Of a stretch of 64,000 nucleotides of DNA, positions 52,544 to 61,912 are shown one piece after another (positions within the stretch are counted from its first letter, which is position 1; every line of letters starts with the position of its first letter). Below the pieces are notes generated by a model, which ran no database searches, was not told the origin of the DNA, and saw only the letters and a list, made by a program, of their open reading frames with translations. The stretch covers positions 1 to 64,000 of the forward strand of contig URMK01000006.1 in NCBI GenBank assembly GCA_900548905.1. Direction: 5' to 3'. A program made the position numbers and the translations under genes. The stretch is from an uncultured Lachnospiraceae bacterium. GTDB taxonomy: Bacteria > Bacillota > Clostridia > Lachnospirales > Lachnospiraceae.

Positions 52544-54358
52544 ATGAAAAAGAAAATCGTAACATTAATGCTTTCCCTGACAATGGCTGCCGGCCTGCTC
52601 TCCGGCTGCACAAGCAGTTCCACATCCGGTAGTGCCTCAGACACCGGTGCCGCCGGCCAGACCGCTGAAAACATGGAAGAAGCGGTGGCGGCGGCCTCCT
52701 CGGCAGAGGACAGCGGACTGACGGAAGAAGAGCAGGAAGCCGTAGACGCCGGCCTGATCAATCTGGACGGCACGCTCCCGATCATTACGGATCCGGAAGC
52801 CTTCGAAGCAAAATACGGTAAAATTTCCGCCCTGATTGTAAATTCCGCAGACCGGGTTGTACCGGTAGAGGATCTGGAAATGTGCAAGGTATGGTTTGAA
52901 GATACCGGCATCGAATTTGAATGGCAGGCCATCCCTTCCGAAGGCGCGCAGGAAAAAATCAATCTGATGCTCGCTTCCGGGGAAGAGCTTCCTGATGTAT
53001 TCTGGAGCTTCGGCGACGGCAAATCCGGAAATATCGTCGTTCAGTACGCGGATCAGGATATCTTTATGCCTACCGAAGGGCTTATCAACGAATATATGCC
53101 CAACCTGAAAAAAATCCTGGATGACAGCGAAAACTACTGGTCGGAAATCACCGCACCCGACGGCCATACCTACGGCTTCCCTTACATCGAAGAAATGTAC
53201 GGCCTTGTCCTGACGGGCGGCCCTCTCCTGATTAATAAGACCTGGCTGGATGAGGTGGGAAGGGAAGTTCCCACAACGGTTGACGAATGGGTTGACTGTC
53301 TGAAGGCCTTCCGTGACGGCGGCGACTTAAACGGCAACGGTGCGGATGATGAGATTCCCATGGCTACCTGGTTCGGCGCTACCGATACCTTTGGTTCCTA
53401 TAATATGTTCTACCGCTTTACCGGCGCCTTCGGCTGCGCCGACTCCTACTGCGGCGGCAACGCCTACGCCGATCACCTCAGACTGATTGACGGAAAGGTT
53501 ACCTTTACCGCACAGGATGAAGCCTTCCGCAAAACCGCTGAATTCTTTAACATGCTTTATGACGAAGGCTTAATCTGGAACGGATCCTTTGAAGCGGATG
53601 AAAGCGCATCCTATAAATCATCCTTAATCAAAGAGGAAGTTGCCAGAATCGGCTGCTTCGGCACCTGGACCGATCAGGAAATCACGAACCTGGACGTACA
53701 TGATGAATATGTTGCTATTCCCCGCCTGCAGGGAGAAGCGGGAATGACCGGATTTGAAAACAACTATTCCGAACTTCAGGATTCCTCCAATACGGCAATC
53801 ACCACCACCTGCAAATTCCCTCATGTCATTGCCAAATTCGTGGATTATATGGTAGGCGATCCCGCCATCTCCATCCAGTCCAACTGGGGCGCCGAAGGCT
53901 ATAATTATGCAAAGGATGAAAACGGCATTTTAAGAACCCCTCTGGATGAACAGGGCAGATATCAGCCCCAGACCGAATATACCACCTTCGGGGAAGCCCG
54001 TGTGAATTCCACCACCACCCGCGGTTCCATGATCGTGCTGAATGAATATTATGAAACCGTTGCCGGCTATGCCTATGACGCCGTACAGCTTCTGGAAAAC
54101 CAGAAAACAAACGGAAAAGATGAAATCATGGAGGAATATGACACTATCCCCCGCGTTATGATGACTACCACCGAACTGTCAAGACTGGCTCAGATACAGC
54201 CCACCATTTCCGATATCGTTGACAGATATATCAACCAGTGGGTAACCGGCGGCGTTACCGACGACAACTGGAACGCTTACCTCGGGGAACTGCAGTCCGC
54301 AGGTGTGGAAGAGCTGGTATCCATCTATCAGTCCGCAGTTGACAGGAGCAGCAAATAA
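52544..54358 (+). CDS. Extracellular solute-binding lipoprotein (LplA type)
   Basis: Lipoprotein of 604 residues with signal peptide and lipobox LLSGC (Cys22), a Ser/Thr/Gly-rich linker, an acidic helical stretch (about 40-65) and the long LplA-type binding fold. It contains the calcium-like loop FRDGGDLNGNGADDEIPMAT. AAGGAGG precedes the ATG. It belongs to the LacI-controlled operon with the GH32 enzyme, so it probably binds sucrose, inulin-type or levan-type oligosaccharides (inference). Confidence 0.92.
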   Translation: MKKKIVTLMLSLTMAAGLLSGCTSSSTSGSASDTGAAGQTAENMEEAVAAASSAEDSGLTEEEQEAVDAGLINLDGTLPIITDPEAFEAKYGKISALIVNSADRVVPVEDLEMCKVWFEDTGIEFEWQAIPSEGAQEKINLMLASGEELPDVFWSFGDGKSGNIVVQYADQDIFMPTEGLINEYMPNLKKILDDSENYWSEITAPDGHTYGFPYIEEMYGLVLTGGPLLINKTWLDEVGREVPTTVDEWVDCLKAFRDGGDLNGNGADDEIPMATWFGATDTFGSYNMFYRFTGAFGCADSYCGGNAYADHLRLIDGKVTFTAQDEAFRKTAEFFNMLYDEGLIWNGSFEADESASYKSSLIKEEVARIGCFGTWTDQEITNLDVHDEYVAIPRLQGEAGMTGFENNYSELQDSSNTAITTTCKFPHVIAKFVDYMVGDPAISIQSNWGAEGYNYAKDENGILRTPLDEQGRYQPQTEYTTFGEARVNSTTTRGSMIVLNEYYETVAGYAYDAVQLLENQKTNGKDEIMEEYDTIPRVMMTTTELSRLAQIQPTISDIVDRYINQWVTGGVTDDNWNAYLGELQSAGVEELVSIYQSAVDRSSK

Positions 54359-54400
54359 GCCGCATGACTATGAGCGGAAAAAAGGAGAGGATTAGAACTA

Positions 54401-55804
54401 ATGCAAACGAAAAATACCTACAGGCCTGCCGTTCATTTTACCCCTCCGGCAAACTGGATGAACGACCCTAACGGCATGGTATATGTAAACGGCGAATACC
54501 ATCTGTTTTACCAGCATTATCCGTCGGCCCCCCACTGGGGGCCGATGCACTGGGGCCATGCCGTCACCCGGGATCTGCTCCACTGGGAGCATCTTCCCAT
54601 CGCACTGTATCCCGATGAGCAGGGCAGCATCTTTTCCGGTTCCTGCGTACTGGATAAAGATAACCTATCAGGTTTTGGCAGTACCGATAAGCCGCCGCTG
54701 ATAGCCGTATATACCAGCCATCACACGGAAACACACCGGGAACAGCAAAGCATTGCATACAGCCTGGACTATGAACACTTTGAGAAATACTACGGGAATC
54801 CGGTGATATCCGGAGAAGGGAAAACGGATTTCCGCGACCCGAAGGTATTCTGGAACCCCGTCAAAAAATGCTACAGCCTGGTGCTGGCCGCAGGAGAAAA
54901 CGTGGAATTTTACAGTTCACCGAATTTGAAGGACTGGGAAAAAACAGGGGAATTCCAGGCCGGAATCCACGGGCTGGGCGGGATCTGTGAATGCCCCGAC
55001 TGTTTTCCCCTTAAGACGGAGGAAGGAGAAAAATGGGTCCTTATTATCAGCATGATACTTCCCCCGGAAGAAATAGGAAAACATAATAACGCATACGACC
55101 GGATGTCCCATATCACACAGTACTATATCGGTAACTTTGACGGAAATACCTTTACAGACACGGAGGAATCCGGCCTCCCTCTCCTGCCTGACTTCGGAAC
55201 CGATAACTATGCGGCAGTGACGTTCCAGAACCTGGAAGAAAAGGTGATGATCGGCTGGGCCGACAACTGGGATTATGCCGACAAAGCTCCCACCCGGGAA
55301 GACGGTTTCTGCGGCAAGATGACCCTCGCCAGGGAAATGAAGCTTGTTAAAACGGACCAAGGGTACCGGATCGCCTTTTCCTTTGCCGGCACAAAAGCCC
55401 TGGAAGCGGGTGCCTTTCCTTTGGCAGAGGGTAATAACCGTCTGCACACGGATTCCTTCGGGCTGAAAGCGGCAGTAAATGGTACCGGCAGCATCACCCT
55501 GGCAAACGGCGCCGGCGAATCTGTGGAAATCGCAGTTACGGAAGAAGAAATCATAGTAGACAGACGCCGCGCCGGACAGACCTCCTTCCAGGAGGATTAC
55601 GGCAAAGAATCCTACGGCCTGAACCGTGCCCCCAGGCTCCTGCCTCATTCTTCACAGATGGAACTTGTTTTTGACAGATGTATCCTGGAGATTCTCGCCG
55701 ACGACGGGATGACTCCCTTTACCGTCGGCCTTTTCCCCACACAGCCTTATGATAACATAAGCGTGGCCGGGGATATCCGGGCAATGCTGTATCACCTTCG
55801 CTAA
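54401..55804 (+). CDS. GH32 beta-fructosidase
   Basis: Glycoside hydrolase family 32 enzyme of 467 residues that cleaves terminal beta-fructosyl bonds of sucrose or fructo-oligosaccharides. The nucleophile Asp22 lies in WMNDPNG, the transition-state stabiliser Asp146 in FRDPKVF, and the acid/base Glu197 in CECPDCF. A five-bladed propeller covers 10-310, followed by the beta-sandwich domain. There is no signal peptide, so it works on imported sugar. It ends the LacI-regulated operon, 42 bases after the SBP gene. Sucrose-6-phosphate hydrolase is possible, but with an ABC importer the substrate is likely unphosphorylated. Confidence 0.94.
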   Translation: MQTKNTYRPAVHFTPPANWMNDPNGMVYVNGEYHLFYQHYPSAPHWGPMHWGHAVTRDLLHWEHLPIALYPDEQGSIFSGSCVLDKDNLSGFGSTDKPPLIAVYTSHHTETHREQQSIAYSLDYEHFEKYYGNPVISGEGKTDFRDPKVFWNPVKKCYSLVLAAGENVEFYSSPNLKDWEKTGEFQAGIHGLGGICECPDCFPLKTEEGEKWVLIISMILPPEEIGKHNNAYDRMSHITQYYIGNFDGNTFTDTEESGLPLLPDFGTDNYAAVTFQNLEEKVMIGWADNWDYADKAPTREDGFCGKMTLAREMKLVKTDQGYRIAFSFAGTKALEAGAFPLAEGNNRLHTDSFGLKAAVNGTGSITLANGAGESVEIAVTEEEIIVDRRRAGQTSFQEDYGKESYGLNRAPRLLPHSSQMELVFDRCILEILADDGMTPFTVGLFPTQPYDNISVAGDIRAMLYHLR

Positions 55805-55831
55805 TTATCCTTTTTTTGTATCGCTTATCCA

Positions 55832-55863
55832 GAAGCCCCGGCTTAATATTAAGCCGGGGCTTC
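55832..55863. terminator. Palindrome after the GH32 gene
   Basis: Perfect 32-base palindrome GAAGCCCCGGCTTAAT and its complement, 27 bases past the GH32 stop. Little T-tract follows, but a T7 run precedes it. It also lies just beyond the small minus-strand gene at 55891, so it may end transcripts from both sides. Confidence 0.7.
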
Positions 55864-55890
55864 CCATGATCTGCCAGGATTATTTTATCT

Positions 55891-56061
55891 TTAATTCCTC
55901 CAGAAAATTCCTGCTATCTGTGCGCAATATCCTATGGAGACGCCGCTCTGGGTATAATATCCAAGAGCCACTGCCCGTCTTGCGAACTGATTGGCTTCCT
56001 CTCTGCTCATCTTAGTATCAAAAAGAACTTCGTCCGGTATACTTATTGCTATCTGGCACAT
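55891..56061 (-). CDS. Truncated small antitoxin-like protein
   Basis: A 56-residue ORF, MCQIAISIPDEVLFDTKMSR then EEANQFARRAVALGYYTQSG and VSIGYCAQIAG, ending IFWRN. The text resembles the N-terminal part of UPF0175-like small antitoxin proteins, which normally continue for another 25-40 residues. In another frame the sequence goes on as FLEELKIK and stop, so a small deletion has probably frameshifted and shortened it. It lies 19 bases after the adenosylhomocysteinase stop, with AGGATGAATGACT before the ATG. No toxin or nuclease gene is next to it. Confidence 0.6.
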   Translation of the reverse strand: MCQIAISIPDEVLFDTKMSREEANQFARRAVALGYYTQSGVSIGYCAQIAGIFWRN

Positions 56062-56080
56062 AGTCATTCATCCTGCTTTT

Positions 56081-57328
56081 CTACACCAGCGATTGATTCA
56101 GATATGCCTCCTGCTCCGCCGTCAGGATATCTATTTCCTTGCCCATGAAACGAAGCTTTCTGGCCGCCACATCCTCATCAATTACCACAGGGACATCGAT
56201 AAGCATTTCGGTCATCTCTTTTCCATGCTCCACCAGATATTTGGCGGAAAGCGCCTGAATGGCAAAGCTCATATCCATGATTTCCGCCGGATGGCCGTCG
56301 CCTGCCGCCAGGTTCACAAGACGTCCCTCCGCCAGGACGAAGATCCACTGTCCCGTGGGCAGCTTATAACCCATAATATTTTTACGCATTTCTCTGGATT
56401 CCACAGCCATTTCACGAAGGCCGGCCATATCGATCTCGCAGTCGAAATGTCCTGCGTTGCACAGGATGGCACCTTCCTTCATCACGGCGAAATCCTCCGC
56501 ATCGATCACCTTGTCGCAGCCTGTAACTGTTACAAAGAAATCGCCGACACCGGCAGCTTCCTTCATGGGCATTACCTCGAATCCGTCCATAACCGCCTCA
56601 ATAGCCCTGACCGGATTGATTTCGGTTACGATTACTTTGGCACCCAGTCCCTTTGCCCTCATGGCAACACCTTTGCCGCACCAGCCGTAACCGGCTACCA
56701 CAACGTTCTTTCCGGCCACTATCAGGTTGGTGGTACGCATCACGCCGTCCCAAACGGACTGGCCTGTGCCGTATCTGTTATCAAAAAAGTGCTTACACTG
56801 TGCATTGTTAACGCGAATCATGGGGAATTTCAAATCCCCCGCCTTATTCATAGCCTCCAAACGGATAATTCCTGTGGTTGTCTCTTCACAGCCGCCCAGG
56901 ATATTGGGGATCAGCTCCTTCATTTCCGTATGGACCATATGCACCAAATCGCCGCCGTCATCAATGATGATATTGGGACCTGCCGCCAGCACAGCACGGA
57001 TATGTGAATTGTATTCCTCTTCCGTTGCCCCGTACCAGGCGTGTACCTCCAGCCCGGCCTTTACCAAAGCCGCCGCCACATCATCCTGTGTGGAAAGCGG
57101 ATTAGAGCCTGTAACATACATTTCGGCACCGCCCGCCGCCAATACCTTACACAGATATGCGGTCTTTGCCTCCAGATGGACGGAAAGGGTGACCTTTTTC
57201 CCGGCAAACGGTTTACTCCGGCTGAATTCCTCTTCCAGCATCCGGAGCAGGTCACAATTCCTTTTGACCCATTCGATCTTCTGCTCGCCGGATTCGGCCA
57301 GGTTCATGTCTCTGATTTCGCTACTCAT
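56081..57328 (-). CDS. ahcY: S-adenosylhomocysteinase
   Basis: NAD-dependent enzyme of 415 residues that hydrolyses S-adenosylhomocysteine to adenosine and homocysteine, relieving product inhibition of methyltransferases. Substrate-domain motifs include LSVHLEAKTAYL, TGSNPLSTQDDVAAAL and IDDGGDLVH. The NAD fold has VVVAGYGWCGKGVAMRAKGLG (split here by the Rossmann loop) and EINPVRAIEA. Length matches the short bacterial/archaeal type. The frame is open to 57481, but the ATG at 57328 with AGGAGGAACTAAT is clearly the start. It has its own promoter at 57405-57433 and is therefore not part of the upstream GH97 operon. Confidence 0.95.
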   Translation of the reverse strand: MSSEIRDMNLAESGEQKIEWVKRNCDLLRMLEEEFSRSKPFAGKKVTLSVHLEAKTAYLCKVLAAGGAEMYVTGSNPLSTQDDVAAALVKAGLEVHAWYGATEEEYNSHIRAVLAAGPNIIIDDGGDLVHMVHTEMKELIPNILGGCEETTTGIIRLEAMNKAGDLKFPMIRVNNAQCKHFFDNRYGTGQSVWDGVMRTTNLIVAGKNVVVAGYGWCGKGVAMRAKGLGAKVIVTEINPVRAIEAVMDGFEVMPMKEAAGVGDFFVTVTGCDKVIDAEDFAVMKEGAILCNAGHFDCEIDMAGLREMAVESREMRKNIMGYKLPTGQWIFVLAEGRLVNLAAGDGHPAEIMDMSFAIQALSAKYLVEHGKEMTEMLIDVPVVIDEDVAARKLRFMGKEIDILTAEQEAYLNQSLV

Positions 57329-57404
57329 ATTAGTTCCTCCTAAAATTTGCAGTTTCCGCCCCGTCAAAGGGACGGCATACATTACATTCACCAGCCGAAT
57401 TTTT

Positions 57405-57433
57405 ATTATAGTGATGGTCGTCTGTCCTGTCAT
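57405..57433 (-). promoter_or_regulatory. ahcY promoter
   Basis: On the minus strand ATGACA (complement at 57428-57433), a 17-base spacer and TATAAT (complement at 57405-57410), about 77 bases before the ATG. The leader carries a small hairpin CCGTC/GACGG; I could not match it to a known SAM or SAH riboswitch. Confidence 0.75.
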
Positions 57434-57495
57434 CACTGGAGTATCCGTTCTTATGGTAGCAAAGATAACACAAAAAAGCAAGACTGTCCTTTGTC

Positions 57496-60054
57496 CTATT
57501 CCGCAATCAGTTCAATTCCTCTGATGTGGGAAATCAGGCCGTGGTCATTAAACAGACGGATCCGGTTTCTTCCTTCCTTCAGGTTGACCAGTACTTCCTT
57601 TTCCCCCACATACTCCCATGTGGGAAACTCCCATCCGCTGGTGCTGTGAAGGTAGGTGTCTATCACATCCCCGTCATTTGCCTGGATGGAAATATCCCTG
57701 CAGTCTCCCGCCGCATAAATAATGCGCAGGACATATCTGCCCGCCGCAGGCACGGTTACCTCGTCAAATAACAGCTGGGCATCCCAGCCCAGGCCGGTGG
57801 CGGCTGCAACGCCGTCTACAACGGTAATTTCCCCGCCGCCGCAGAGATTTTCTTCTCTGATGCCGTAAGCGACGGGCATAAAGGGATCGTTATCAATCAG
57901 CTTCAGTTTCCAGACAGCGGGCGCTTTTCCCGAGATACGCTTCATCCGGAAGGTAACGTCCCCCTCTTTGACAGGAACAATGATTTCATGCGTTACAAAG
58001 GTACGGATCGCATTGCTGGCAGGCATTTTTACCGTTTCCGTATAATCGCCGCAGCAAAATTCCATTTCCCAGGGCTCTTCGGCCGCATAAAAGAAACGAA
58101 GGGAGTAGTTTTTCGTCTCTTTCACTTTTCCGCAGAATTCCGCGGCCCCGTTCAGCACGAAACCTGCCGTCTCTTCATCCCATACCACTTTTTCGCTGCC
58201 CTGGATCATCTTCGCATCTTTTCCCGGATATTCCGTACAGCGGTCACTCATATAACCGGAACAGATGCCGCACGGCAGGGGTTCGATCTTTCCTGTAATA
58301 TAAATGCCGGCCCCGCCGTTTGCAAGCAGGCTCATTTCCAGCGTATCCTCCGCGCACACCTTCCTGTATGTCCTGGAAATCATATCCCCCTTGGCGCTGT
58401 CCTCATAAATTTCCGCTTCATATTCCCCTTCTCCCAGGAAATCAAGGGAAAGGGTCACTTTCTTTTTGGGCGATGTGATCACGCCTATCAGCCACTCCGA
58501 ATCCGTATAGCGCAGAATCGCCGCATGATCCCCCGGATAACCGGACAACACCTTCACGCCCCGGTAATGGTTTTTGGTACGGCGCAGGAAATCCGTCCCT
58601 TTCCATCCTTCCATAAAACGCAGGGCCAGGGCATAGTTAGTCAGGCCGGAATCGAATACGACGGGCAAAGCCAGCTGATGGCCCATGGTGGTATTCCTGT
58701 TTTTCAGATTGGAAAATGCCGTTGGGGTATAGTCCATGGGGCCTGCAACGTTTCTTGTAAAGGGAACCGTACAGTTATGCAGGGAGTTGGGCATATCACT
58801 CCATTGATAGTGCTCCATCCCCATAATCCCTTCGGCCGTCATGAAATTCGGCCAGGTCCTTCCTTCTCCCATGGGTTTTACGGAACCGTGAAAATTAATC
58901 ATCAGCTTATTCTCTATCATCAGATCCGCTATCATGTTATACTGCCACATGGTATGCCGGGAATCATTTTCAAAGAAATCAATCTTTAAGCCGTCCACAC
59001 CCCATCCCGCCCACAAAGGGATCAGCTCTTCCGCCTTTTCCCGGGTATCCAGGCGCTGCATGGCGGTCCAGATCCAGATCTGCACGTTTTTTTTGTGCGC
59101 ATACTCACAAAGCTCTTTCACCCAGCAGGCATCCCAGCCGCAGTCCAGCGTCAGCCCTTCAAAACCATATGCCGCGGCCATATCCACATAATTTCTGGAT
59201 TCCAGATATAACTGTGCCCCGTTCATATCCTCCCACCATGACCAGAGGGCGCGTCCCGGCTTAATCCAGGATGTATCTGTTATTACAGAGGGCGGGTTCA
59301 GATTATAGTTGATGGTAGAATTGACCAGTTCATCCAGGCTGCCCGCGATGACCGCATACCGCCAGGGAGAACGGAAGGGCAAGGGGGTTTTGATCGGCTT
59401 CCCCTTTTCTTCCGGGGCAAACCCAATGGACATACAGCCATTTTCATTTCCTATTAGATGGCAGGAGCAATAACTCCCGTCACTGTTGATTACGTTTGCT
59501 TCGTTAAGCATGATCCACGCCCCGTCTTTTTCCGAAAAAAACAGGGACGGCATGCCGAAGGGCTGTCCGTTCATGCTCTTATCCCAGGCTCTGGCATTAT
59601 AAGGGCCTTCATAGGTGGGGATCCAGTCCTGCAGCCAGAGCTTATCGCCGTTTGGGCTAATCCGGAATTCCGTCCTTTCCTTCTTTACCAGAAACGTTTC
59701 CCTGCCGGGATGCTGAATCTCATACCGGAAAGCCATCCCATCGTCAAAGGCGCGCAGCCTGAAGATAAATAAGCTGTCACAGGCATGAAAATACAGCGCC
59801 AGTTCCTCCGCGTGATTGGTGTATACTTCCTTTTTTCCTGCGGGGATGGAGTATTCTTCCCGGATAGACCGGCTTTCTTCCCGCTCAAACACCAGCCCGT
59901 CCGTAAAGTCTCCCAGCTCCGTACAGATACCTGCGGCGCTTTCCTCAATCACCTTTTTTCCGTGCCTGGCGGCACCGTAAAGCAGGGAACCGTCCTCCCG
60001 CTGTTTCACCGTAACTTTTACTGCTTTATTGGGTGAATCCAAAGTCCACATCAT
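57496..60054 (-). CDS. GH97 glycosidase with C-terminal carbohydrate-binding-like domain
   Basis: Glycoside hydrolase family 97 protein of 852 residues. An N-terminal beta-sandwich (about 1-260) begins with SPNKAVKVTVKQREDGSLLY, followed by a TIM barrel with ALWSWWEDMNG. The barrel has GVDGLKIDFFENDSR with Asp359, the nucleophile position of the retaining alpha-galactosidase branch, and MTAEGIMGMEHYQW with Glu408 as likely acid/base. After residue about 640 an extra region ends in a jelly-roll-like domain (RYVLRIIYAAGDCRDISIQA, then EGRNRIRLFNDHG) like CBM35/CBM6. There is no signal peptide, so it is cytoplasmic. It is last in the transporter operon, 31 bases after the LplC-type gene. Alpha-galactosidase activity is the best guess. 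Confidence 0.88.
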   Translation of the reverse strand: MMWTLDSPNKAVKVTVKQREDGSLLYGAARHGKKVIEESAAGICTELGDFTDGLVFEREESRSIREEYSIPAGKKEVYTNHAEELALYFHACDSLFIFRLRAFDDGMAFRYEIQHPGRETFLVKKERTEFRISPNGDKLWLQDWIPTYEGPYNARAWDKSMNGQPFGMPSLFFSEKDGAWIMLNEANVINSDGSYCSCHLIGNENGCMSIGFAPEEKGKPIKTPLPFRSPWRYAVIAGSLDELVNSTINYNLNPPSVITDTSWIKPGRALWSWWEDMNGAQLYLESRNYVDMAAAYGFEGLTLDCGWDACWVKELCEYAHKKNVQIWIWTAMQRLDTREKAEELIPLWAGWGVDGLKIDFFENDSRHTMWQYNMIADLMIENKLMINFHGSVKPMGEGRTWPNFMTAEGIMGMEHYQWSDMPNSLHNCTVPFTRNVAGPMDYTPTAFSNLKNRNTTMGHQLALPVVFDSGLTNYALALRFMEGWKGTDFLRRTKNHYRGVKVLSGYPGDHAAILRYTDSEWLIGVITSPKKKVTLSLDFLGEGEYEAEIYEDSAKGDMISRTYRKVCAEDTLEMSLLANGGAGIYITGKIEPLPCGICSGYMSDRCTEYPGKDAKMIQGSEKVVWDEETAGFVLNGAAEFCGKVKETKNYSLRFFYAAEEPWEMEFCCGDYTETVKMPASNAIRTFVTHEIIVPVKEGDVTFRMKRISGKAPAVWKLKLIDNDPFMPVAYGIREENLCGGGEITVVDGVAAATGLGWDAQLLFDEVTVPAAGRYVLRIIYAAGDCRDISIQANDGDVIDTYLHSTSGWEFPTWEYVGEKEVLVNLKEGRNRIRLFNDHGLISHIRGIELIAE

Positions 60055-60085
60055 GCATTATTCCTCCTGGTTGGTTATTCGTTGC

Positions 60086-60970
60086 TTATCCTTTAACACT
60101 GCCCATTACAATTCCTGTCGTGAAATATTTCTGAAGGAAGGGGTAAATCAGCAATACGGGGACGGCCGCCAGAAAAATCTGTGCCGCCTTGCCGGTCCGA
60201 TCCGAAATCATCCCGATCTGCCGGACATCCCGCAGCGTTTCCAAAGCCATCAGGTTCGTGGAAACCACCTGTGTCTGCAGGTAGGTCTGAAGGGGATACC
60301 TGGCCGGCGAATTCAGGTAAATTAAACCGTCAAACCAGGAATTCCAGTGGTTCACGATGACAAACAGGGTCACGGTCGCCAGCACGGGCTTGGAAACGGG
60401 CAGAATAATCATCCGCAGCACCCTCCAGTTTGCAGCGCCGTCCACATAAGCCGCTTCTTCCAGCTCCTTGGGCAGGGATCGGAAAAAGTTCATCAGCAGA
60501 ATGGTATTAAATACATTGACCGCATTGGGCAGCACAAGGGACCAGACACTGTCAATCAGCCCTGTGTTGCGGACTATCATATACGTGGGGATCAGGCCGC
60601 CGCCGATGAGCATAGGCACCACGAATACCCAGATATAATACTTTCTTGCCGGAAATTCATGGTCCAGGCGGGAAAGGGGAAAGGCGGCCAGCACACAGAC
60701 ACTCATGCTGATAGGTACTGCCAGCAGGATCCTCCCCAATGAAACGGTCAGGGATTTCCAGAATTCCGGCTTATCCGCCATATATTTGTAGGAATCCAAC
60801 GTGAAATCCACCGGGATCAGCCCCACCTCCCCTGCTGCCACCGCACTGCTTGCGCTGAATGAAATTGCCAGCTGATTCAGCATCGGCAGGAGGCAGCTTA
60901 TAGCAAGGAGCGTTAAAAATGTATAATTGAATATGGTAAATACCTTCATTCCAAGCGTTTTTTTTCGCAT
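60086..60970 (-). CDS. CUT1 ABC transporter permease, LplC type
   Basis: Permease of 294 residues with six membrane helices. EAA loop LEEAAYVDGAANWRVLRMII and C-terminus YFTTGIVMGSVKG. AGGAGG precedes the ATG, and the gene starts 11 bases after its partner permease stop. It serves the SBP at 61950 and lies upstream of the GH97 gene, so an alpha-galactoside or related oligosaccharide is the likely cargo (inference). Confidence 0.91.
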   Translation of the reverse strand: MRKKTLGMKVFTIFNYTFLTLLAISCLLPMLNQLAISFSASSAVAAGEVGLIPVDFTLDSYKYMADKPEFWKSLTVSLGRILLAVPISMSVCVLAAFPLSRLDHEFPARKYYIWVFVVPMLIGGGLIPTYMIVRNTGLIDSVWSLVLPNAVNVFNTILLMNFFRSLPKELEEAAYVDGAANWRVLRMIILPVSKPVLATVTLFVIVNHWNSWFDGLIYLNSPARYPLQTYLQTQVVSTNLMALETLRDVRQIGMISDRTGKAAQIFLAAVPVLLIYPFLQKYFTTGIVMGSVKG

Positions 60971-60981
60971 AAACCCACCTC

Positions 60982-61893
60982 CTAGAACACACGGTAATCG
61001 GTATATTTAAAAGCCACCATATAGGAAATCCCCAGCATGGCAAAAGAAATTACCGATTTAAACAGGCCGATGGCCGTAGCCACTCCATATTGGGCATCCA
61101 GCATACCGATCCGGTATACAAGCGTATCCAGAATATCGCCGGTGCTGTAGACCTGCGGACTGTACATATTAAAAATCTGGTCAAAGCCTGCGTTGAAAAT
61201 ATTTCCCATTGCCAGAATGGACATCAGCATCACGATAGGCAGAATACCCGGCAGGGTTACATGCAGTGTCTGCTTCCAGCGGTTTGCACCATCCATCACC
61301 GCCGCTTCATACAGGCTGGGATCAATTCCGGTCAAAGCCGCCAGATATACGATGGTGCCGTACCCGAACTCCTTCCAGGTATCCGTCAGAACCATCGTAT
61401 AAGGAAACCATTTGGCATCCCCCAAAAAGAAAACCGGCTCCATCCCTAACGCTGTGAAGGCTTTCCCAATCACACCGTTGGAGGGGGATAATACGTCCAC
61501 AAAAACTCCCGCCAGGATTACCCAGCTTAAGAAATGGGGGAAGTAAATCATGGTCTGTATGGTCCTTTTGAATTTCATTTTCCGGATCTCATTCAGCAGA
61601 AGCGCTACCATAACAGGGATCACAATGCCCATAATAATTTTCAGGACGGCGATATAGAACGTATTCCAGATAACCTGATAAATATCCGGCAGATGAAAGA
61701 CATACTGGAAATTTTTCAGCCCCACCCATTTGGAGTGGAAAAAACCTTTGCTGGGGTTAAATTTTTGGAATGCCATAATATTCCCGGCCAGGGGGATATA
61801 GTTGTAAATCAGCAGCAAAACAAGCGCCGGCAGCAGCATGAGATGCAGAGACCCGTTTTTGAGAAACTTTTTTCTCTTTTTAGACTTGTTCAT
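60982..61893 (-). CDS. CUT1 ABC transporter permease, LplB type
   Basis: Permease of about 303 residues with six membrane helices after a strongly basic N-terminus (NKSKKRKKFLKNG). EAA loop LYEAAVMDGANRWKQTLHVT. The ATG at 61893 has AAGGAG upstream and is preferred over the open frame to 61911, which enters the intergenic hairpin. It partners the LplC-type gene at 60086. Confidence 0.91.
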   Translation of the reverse strand: MNKSKKRKKFLKNGSLHLMLLPALVLLLIYNYIPLAGNIMAFQKFNPSKGFFHSKWVGLKNFQYVFHLPDIYQVIWNTFYIAVLKIIMGIVIPVMVALLLNEIRKMKFKRTIQTMIYFPHFLSWVILAGVFVDVLSPSNGVIGKAFTALGMEPVFFLGDAKWFPYTMVLTDTWKEFGYGTIVYLAALTGIDPSLYEAAVMDGANRWKQTLHVTLPGILPIVMLMSILAMGNIFNAGFDQIFNMYSPQVYSTGDILDTLVYRIGMLDAQYGVATAIGLFKSVISFAMLGISYMVAFKYTDYRVF

Positions 61894-61912
61894 AACATCA
61901 CTCCTTTTCAAA

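Noticed and set aside
57329..57404. ahcY leader considered as a SAM or SAH riboswitch
   Set aside because: The leader between promoter and start is only about 77 bases with one small hairpin; I could not find the conserved core of any known class.
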